From Nocardia carnea (GTDB lineage: Bacteria > Actinomycetota > Actinomycetes > Mycobacteriales > Mycobacteriaceae): a DNA stretch of 40,850 bases. The stretch covers positions 1-40,850 of the forward strand of contig NZ_JARWNW010000288.1 of assembly GCF_029868325.1 (NCBI RefSeq). Reading direction: 5' to 3'. Under the pieces are notes generated by a model. That model was not told the DNA's origin. It searched no databases and saw only the letters and a list, made by a program, of their open reading frames with translations. Below are positions 33,964 through 40,850 of this stretch, piece after piece. Both the position numbers and the translations under genes were made by a program. Each line of letters starts with the position of its first letter. Positions within the stretch are counted from its first letter, which is position 1.

Positions 33964-34593
33964 CTATCGCGAGGCCGGCTCGCGCAGGGCTTCTTCGGCG
34001 ACCCGGGAAGGAACCTCGGAGTCCTCCGCAGGTGCCGCAGCATCGGACGCCGGCGCGGTATCCGCTGCCGTCGTATCGTCGCGCCGGCGCGCCTTGACCC
34101 AATACAACCCGCCGATCACCAGGACAAGCCCGGCCAGCAGCACCGAGGTGATCTCGGTCCAGCTCACCGTCGGGGTCTGTTCGAGGCGGTGCACCAGGAT
34201 CTGCGCGGCCTCCTCGCTGTCACCGCCTTTGAACTTCGCCGTGTCCTCGGCCCATTCGAGCCGCACGCGGCTGATCGAATCACTGGTGGTGCCGATCCAG
34301 TCGTCGCTGAAGACGGCGACCGTGCCGTGCTGGAATCCGGCGACCTCGGTGGCCAGATCCCGCAGTTCCGAATCGTGGCCGGGGTTGCCGTGCATCACCA
34401 CGATGCTCAGATCGATGCCGTGCGCCCGCGCATCGGCCACGATTGCGGCCAGTTCGCTCTGGTCGTCTCCGTCGGGTGTGGACACCCCGTTGTCGGCGAG
34501 ATCGGCCCGGACTTCCGCCATGGTGTCCGTGTCGAATTCGTCCGGCAGCTTGGTGGCCTTGAGGGAGAAGGCCGAAGTGTGGGTGACGGTCAT
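33964..34593 (-). CDS. Rv1476-like (DUF6676) membrane protein
   Basis: A 209-residue protein like M. tuberculosis Rv1476, divergent from acn as there. The N-terminal soluble part is TPM-like: LADNGVSTPDGDDQSELAAIVADARAHGIDLSIVVMHGNPGHDSELRDLATEVAGF. One membrane helix follows (TSVLLAGLVLVIGGLYWVKARRR), then a charged Ala/Glu-rich cytoplasmic tail. ATG 34593 (MTVTHTSAFSLKATKLPDEF) fits family alignment in mind; GGAAG is very close to it. GTG 34653 or ATG 34770 are possible longer starts. Function is unknown, possibly linked to the MoxR operon. Confidence 0.78.
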   Translation of the reverse strand: MTVTHTSAFSLKATKLPDEFDTDTMAEVRADLADNGVSTPDGDDQSELAAIVADARAHGIDLSIVVMHGNPGHDSELRDLATEVAGFQHGTVAVFSDDWIGTTSDSISRVRLEWAEDTAKFKGGDSEEAAQILVHRLEQTPTVSWTEITSVLLAGLVLVIGGLYWVKARRRDDTTAADTAPASDAAAPAEDSEVPSRVAEEALREPASR

Positions 34594-34942
34594 CTTCCAT
34601 CCGGTCTTGGTCGAGGCCGCATCGTCGGACGAGGCGACAGGGGTAGCGAGCACTGGGCACGAATTCCGGGAGTACCCGACGGCACGCCCCGGCAATCCGG
34701 TCCAGCTCGAGAGCAGATTACGCGACAACGGGGCGGTCGGTGCACACCCGCCACGCCGAACGGTTGCCACGCCGGGCCGCGGTGACCGGGCGCCGCCCCG
34801 AAAATTTCACAGGACAAGCGTACTGTTAGGGTTGGGAACCGCGGGGAACCGGCACCATCCCGGGCCGGCACCTCATGCCAGAGACGTACCGCCGCCGGCA
34901 CAGCCCCGCCGACGGCGCCCACACCCGACAAGTGGAGCTGAC
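34594..34942. other. divergent upstream region of acn
   Basis: These 349 bases lie between the Rv1476-like start and the acn start. They hold the AcnR operator and the acn promoter (34810-34832). The part nearest the Rv1476-like gene may code if a longer start is used. Nothing else was recognised. Confidence 0.5.
34810..34825 (+). promoter_or_regulatory. AcnR operator in the acn promoter
   Basis: CAGGAC-AAG-CGTACTG matches every fixed base of the operator reported for Corynebacterium glutamicum AcnR (CAGNAC, three bases, then CGTACTG). It overlaps or abuts -10-like sequences TACTGT (34821-34826) and TAGGGT (34827-34832), where binding would block RNA polymerase. The acnR-like gene lies just downstream of acn. 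Confidence 0.8.
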
Positions 34943-37750
<2,808 letters not shown>

Positions 37751-37760
37751 TCGCAGGTAC

Positions 37761-37788
37761 CGCGAGCCCGGGGACGACCGGGCTCGCG
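37761..37788 (+). terminator. acn terminator
   Basis: CGCGAGCCCGG and CCGGGCTCGCG form an 11-base-pair stem with a GGACGA loop ten bases after the stop. No T-tract, the common actinobacterial type. Confidence 0.75.
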
Positions 37789-38019
37789 CACCCGATCTCG
37801 TGAGCCGGCCACCGGCTCATCCGGTTGCGAGGTCCGGGTGCGCGGGCCGGCCCGGGCCGCGAGCCGGACGGCCGCGCCGGACCCGGATGCGGCACGGTTC
37901 ACGCGAGATCACATAGTGGACACCGGGATTCCCCGCCTCGGTCTCGGCCGCGGCGGGGATGCGCGTATCTGTGACCGACCGCCCGTCATTTCGTATCCAC
38001 CCCCGCTGGAGGAGAGTCC

Positions 38020-38613
38020 ATGCCCAAGGTCAGCGACGATCATCTGGCCGCCCGGCGCACACAGATACTCGACGGCGCGCGCCGCTGTTTCGCCGAGTTC
38101 GGGTACGACGGCGCCACCGTGCGCCGCCTGGAGGATGCCATCGGCCTGTCCCGGGGCGCGATCTTCCATCATTTCCGCGATAAGGACGCCCTCTTCCTGG
38201 CGCTCGCCCAGGAGGACAACGAGCGAATGGCCGAGGTCGCGGCCAACGAGGGCATCGTGCAGGTGATGCGGGATATGCTCGCCGATCCGCAGGAGTACAA
38301 CTGGCTGGGCACCCGGCTGGAGATCGCCCGGCGGCTGCGCACCGATCCCGAGTTCCGGTCGAGCTGGACGCAGCGTTCGGCCGAGCTCACCGCGGCCACG
38401 CTGGCCCGGCTGGAACGTCGTAAGGCGGCCGGGGCGCTGCGCGACGATGTACCCACCGATGTCCTGCTGGGGTACCTCGACCTCGTGCTGGACGGTCTGA
38501 TCGCCCGGATCGCCTCGGGGCATACGAACGAAAACCTCACCGCAGTCCTGGATCTGGTCGAGGCCTCGGTACGACGCCGCCCCGGAGCTCCGGCTCCGAC
38601 GGAACAACAGTGA
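38020..38613 (+). CDS. acnR: TetR-family regulator AcnR-like, repressor of acn
   Basis: A 197-residue TetR protein with helix-turn-helix RRTQILDGARRCFAEFGYDGATVRRLEDAIGLSRGAIFHHFRDKDALF. It sits directly downstream of acn, as AcnR does in corynebacteria and Rv1474c in M. tuberculosis. In C. glutamicum AcnR represses acn and responds to citrate; the consensus operator at 34810-34825 makes the same job very likely here. A GGAGGAG site precedes the ATG. Its stop is 22 bases from the thioesterase, which may be co-transcribed. Confidence 0.9.
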   Translation: MPKVSDDHLAARRTQILDGARRCFAEFGYDGATVRRLEDAIGLSRGAIFHHFRDKDALFLALAQEDNERMAEVAANEGIVQVMRDMLADPQEYNWLGTRLEIARRLRTDPEFRSSWTQRSAELTAATLARLERRKAAGALRDDVPTDVLLGYLDLVLDGLIARIASGHTNENLTAVLDLVEASVRRRPGAPAPTEQQ

Positions 38614-38635
38614 CCCGCGGCGAGTTCGCAGAAAT

Positions 38636-39052
38636 ATGACCTTCTCCGTCCCCATCACCGTCCGCGGTTACGAACTCGATGTCCAGGGCCATGTCAATCA
38701 GGCGGTCTACCTGCAGTACGCCGAACACGCCCGCTGGGAGTGCCTGGTGGCCGCGGGACTTCAGGCGGACAAACTGGTCGCCGCCCGGCTGGGACCGGTG
38801 ATTCTGGAAACCACCATCAAATACCGGCGCGAACTGCGCAGCGGCGACGAGGTCCGGGTGAGCTGCGAATTCGAATGGGGTTCGGGCAAAACCTATCGCA
38901 TCCGGCAGGAGATGATCCGCGCCGACGGCACCCTCTCGGCCGAAGTGGTCGGCGTCGGCGGTGTGCTGGATCTGGATGCCCGCCGGTTGGTCGCGGATCC
39001 GGCGGGACGCTTGCGCGCACTGGCCGAGAAGCCCGAACTCCTGGGCGGCTGA
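38636..39052 (+). CDS. hotdog-fold acyl-CoA thioesterase
   Basis: A 138-residue 4HBT/YbgC-type thioesterase hydrolysing an acyl-CoA. The signature YELDVQGHVNQAVYLQYAEHARWECL (12-37) has the Asp and HVN of the active site; TTIKYRRELRSGDEVRVSCEFEWGSGKTYRIRQEM gives the remaining hotdog strands. It ends with LLGG. Located 22 bases after acnR, probably in one transcript; no substrate can be named. A hairpin followed by TTT lies after the stop. Confidence 0.87.
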   Translation: MTFSVPITVRGYELDVQGHVNQAVYLQYAEHARWECLVAAGLQADKLVAARLGPVILETTIKYRRELRSGDEVRVSCEFEWGSGKTYRIRQEMIRADGTLSAEVVGVGGVLDLDARRLVADPAGRLRALAEKPELLGG

Positions 39053-39089
39053 ACGGCGCCGAGAAAGCATTCGGCAAATATTCCGGCCG

Positions 39090-39110
39090 CCGGGCCGTTC
39101 TGCCCGGTTT
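39090..39110 (+). terminator. terminator after the thioesterase gene
   Basis: CCGGGC-CGTTCT-GCCCGG (39090-39107) is followed directly by TTT. It closes the acnR-thioesterase unit and separates it from the ATP-grasp pair. Confidence 0.6.
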
Positions 39111-39208
39111 CCGGAAAACTTCCGTCCCGGTAAATTCCCCGGTCTCGAGATCGGCTTTCCGCGGACGCAATTCCGGCGATATCGGCCGCCACCGCCCCTC
39201 GGCGGCGT

Positions 39209-39214
39209 TATGAT
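39209..39214 (+). promoter_or_regulatory. possible -10 element of the ATP-grasp pair
   Basis: TATGAT lies 51 bases before the start at 39265, downstream of the preceding terminator. No good -35 match is present. Confidence 0.35.
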
Positions 39215-39264
39215 CCGGACGCGCTCGGGTCGTGGCACATTGCGAGCTAGATCGGAGAAATCAG

Positions 39265-39711
39265 ATGACCGATGTCCTGCCTCCCGTCGGCACAACACAA
39301 TCCGATGCGGTGGCCACCCTCACCGGTGTGCTCCTCGCCGACGACGAGGGCGCTGTCCGGATCCGGGTCGCGGACGGGACGTGGACGTTCGCCCCCTGCG
39401 ATGTACTCGGGATTCGCGAGCACGACGAACGGTCCGGCGCCCCCGCGGGCACAGTCCTGGTCGATATCCGGTCGGGCGCAACTGCTGATTTCACCCGCCG
39501 GCTGCGCATCGATGTGGGCGAACGGCCGCTGACGCTGGCGGCACCCCCGTCACCGGCCTTCGGCGATACCCAGCTACGCCGGCTCACCGACACCTGGGCG
39601 CGGCGGCTACACCTCGCCGATCCTCCGCACCACCCGGCGACATTCACCTTCGCGCAGACCCGGTCGTACAACAACAGCGACGACGGTATCCACTGCGACA
39701 GTCTCGACTGA
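39265..39711 (+). CDS. 148-residue protein, candidate substrate/precursor of the ATP-grasp ligase
   Basis: I do not recognise a named family. The first ~95 residues look like a small beta-rich domain (GVLLADDEGAVRIRVADGTWTFAPCDVLGI...VLVDIRSGATADFTRRLRIDVG). A helix follows (QLRRLTDTWARRLHLA, 103-118). The tail after PPHHPAT is different in kind: T126, T128, T132, S134, S138, D139, D140, D145, S146 and D148, with an Asn-Asn and one Cys144. Ser/Thr donors and Asp acceptors in a C-terminal tail next to an MvdC/MvdD-like ligase are what graspetide precursors show. The length is unusually large for a precursor. GGAG lies seven bases before the ATG; the ligase starts 12 bases after the stop. Confidence 0.7.
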   Translation: MTDVLPPVGTTQSDAVATLTGVLLADDEGAVRIRVADGTWTFAPCDVLGIREHDERSGAPAGTVLVDIRSGATADFTRRLRIDVGERPLTLAAPPSPAFGDTQLRRLTDTWARRLHLADPPHHPATFTFAQTRSYNNSDDGIHCDSLD

Positions 39712-39723
39712 GCGGCCACCACG

Positions 39724-40683
39724 ATGACCACCCGGCAGGGGTCGGTCCTCATCGTCTCCGAATCCGATGATCTGCACGCCGCAGCCATGCAGGCGACGCT
39801 GCGAGAACGGTACGGCGTCACCGCCCTCCGGCTCGACCTCCGTGATTTCCCCCGGGAAACGGGCAGTTTCCGGCTCGACGCTTCCGCGAGCGCGCGCTCA
39901 TGGGCGGGCCTGCCCGGCCTCGACGACGTCCGCGCCGTGTGGTGGCGGCGCCCGCATCCCAGCCGGGTCCCGGCCGGGGTCCGCGCCGACGACGATGCCT
40001 ATCGGCAGGCCGAATGCGATGGGTTCGCGCAGGGCCTGCTGTGGTCGCTGCCGGCCCGGTGGGTCAACGATCCCGGCCACGATCGGCTCGCCCACCGCAA
40101 GATCGTCCAGCTGGATACGGCCCGGCGGGCCGGCTGTGCGCTCCCGGACACGCTGATCACCAACGATCCCGGTGCGGCCCGGGAGTTCATCGAAAACAGT
40201 GCGGGGCGGGTCGTTTTCAAACGCACCGGCACCTCCCGGGCGGAATTCGCCGAGACCCGGCTCGTCGAACCCGCCGATCTGGACCGGCTCGGTGCGATCC
40301 GCTGGTCGCCGACGATCTTCCAGCGGTATATCGATCCCGAATGCGATCTGCGCGTGGTCTGGGTGGACGGACAGGAGTGGGTGGTCCGGATCGATTCCCG
40401 GGCAGGTGCGGGGCGCGTCGACTCCCGGCTCGACGTTTCGGTCGATTTCTCCCCCGCCCGGCTCCCGGCCGCGGTCAGCAAATCGCTGGCCACCCTGATG
40501 GGCGCCCTCGGACTCTGCTTCGGCGTGCTGGATCTGCGGGTGGGTCTCGACGGCGAGCACTATTTCCTCGAGGTCAACCCGCAGGGACAGTTCGCCTATC
40601 TCGAGATCAAGACCGGGCTGCCGATCTTCGCCAGTCTGGCCGGTCTGCTGGCTCACGGCGACAGCGCTATGACCGGCTGGTGA
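39724..40683 (+). CDS. MvdC/MvdD-like ATP-grasp ligase (graspetide maturase type)
   Basis: A 319-residue ATP-grasp enzyme. Features shared with microviridin/graspetide ligases: AVWWRRPHPSR (71-81), WVNDPGHDRLAHRKIVQLDTARRAGCALPDTLITNDP (113-149), ATP-binding Lys126 and Lys166 (VVFKRTGTS), FQRYIDPECDLRVVWV (199-214), LGLCFGVLDLRV (262-272) and the metal site FLEVNPQGQFAYLEIKTGLPI (281-301). These enzymes activate Asp/Glu side-chain carboxylates with ATP and close lactones or lactams on a peptide substrate. The probable substrate is the 148-residue protein encoded just upstream. No methyltransferase, protease or transporter is in view because the sequence ends. Confidence 0.88.
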   Translation: MTTRQGSVLIVSESDDLHAAAMQATLRERYGVTALRLDLRDFPRETGSFRLDASASARSWAGLPGLDDVRAVWWRRPHPSRVPAGVRADDDAYRQAECDGFAQGLLWSLPARWVNDPGHDRLAHRKIVQLDTARRAGCALPDTLITNDPGAAREFIENSAGRVVFKRTGTSRAEFAETRLVEPADLDRLGAIRWSPTIFQRYIDPECDLRVVWVDGQEWVVRIDSRAGAGRVDSRLDVSVDFSPARLPAAVSKSLATLMGALGLCFGVLDLRVGLDGEHYFLEVNPQGQFAYLEIKTGLPIFASLAGLLAHGDSAMTGW

Positions 40684-40729
40684 CCCGGGCATCTCCGGTT
40701 CGACCCGGCACACCGGGCCGCGCGGCCCC

Positions 40730-40850
40730 CGGGGGGGATTACGGGGGGGGGGGGGGGGGGTAGGGGGGGGTTTGGGGGGTTTAGGACGGTTGGGCCCCCC
40801 CCCCGGGGGGGGGGGCCCAAGGGCAGCCGGCGGCCAATTTGTGGGGTACC
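40730..40850. other. homopolymer-rich contig end, probable assembly or sequencing artefact
   Basis: An 18-base G run (40743-40760), an 8-base G run, a 6-base G run, a 10-base C run (40795-40804) and an 11-base G run (40805-40815) occur in about 75 bases. Nothing else in the window resembles this. Poly-G is typical of no-signal calls in two-colour sequencing, so bases here should not be trusted. Confidence 0.8.

Noticed and set aside
33716..34942. N-terminal extension of acn by about 400 codons
   Set aside because: The extension is Arg/Pro-rich and overlaps the antisense Rv1476-like gene and the AcnR operator; GTG 34943 has a ribosome site and the family N-terminus.
40684..40729. possible start of a further gene after the ATP-grasp ligase
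   Set aside because: No start codon with a ribosome site or coding pattern appears before the homopolymer runs begin.

Overview
The window is high-GC DNA from a mycolic-acid actinobacterium, most likely Nocardia or a close relative. Three things point that way. It has an FAS-II type fabG-inhA pair. It has a ferrochelatase with the C-terminal cysteine cluster known from actinobacteria. Its gene order mirrors the Mycobacterium tuberculosis block from acn to meaB (Rv1475c to Rv1496, from memory) with actinobacterial insertions and losses. No rRNA, tRNA, CRISPR array, insertion sequence or phage gene was recognised. About 33 protein genes are supported.

Left part (1-10.6 kb), accessory metabolism: a fragment of a secreted S1 peptidase at the left edge; an MpaB/DUF2236 oxygenase divergent from a TetR regulator; a bis-MGD molybdoenzyme; a Gfo/Idh/MocA oxidoreductase; a YjbQ-family protein; a sirtuin; a 76-residue unknown; an MHYT membrane sensor; and a nucleoside hydrolase paired with an amidohydrolase.

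Middle (10.6-27 kb): the overlapping mutA-mutB-meaB operon for methylmalonyl-CoA mutase and its GTPase chaperone, divergent from a TVP38 membrane protein. A four-gene surface-polysaccharide island follows (16.9-23.4 kb): a BcsB-like anchored protein, an exosortase-like membrane protein with an extracytoplasmic tail, a processive GT2 synthase and a GT-C type transferase. Then come NfeD-SPFH, DUF3097 and an Rv1486c-like protein.

Right part (27.5-40.7 kb): hemH, inhA and fabG; the moxR-DUF58-VWA operon; an Rv1476-like protein; aconitase (acn) with a consensus AcnR operator and the acnR-like gene downstream; and a hotdog thioesterase. The last two genes are a 148-residue protein with a Ser/Thr/Asp-rich tail and an MvdC/MvdD-type ATP-grasp ligase, a candidate graspetide-like modification system. 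The final ~110 bases are homopolymer runs that look like an assembly artefact.

Regulation visible in the sequence: at least nine genes have a TANNNT hexamer 6-7 bases before the start codon, the signature of leaderless mRNA. One of these is fabG-inhA, whose hexamer is the one I recall from the M. tuberculosis fabG1-inhA promoter. Several convergent or operon ends carry long GC-rich stem-loops. Compared with M. tuberculosis, ripA/ripB and mazEF4 are absent, and the polysaccharide island sits between the TVP38 and SPFH genes.
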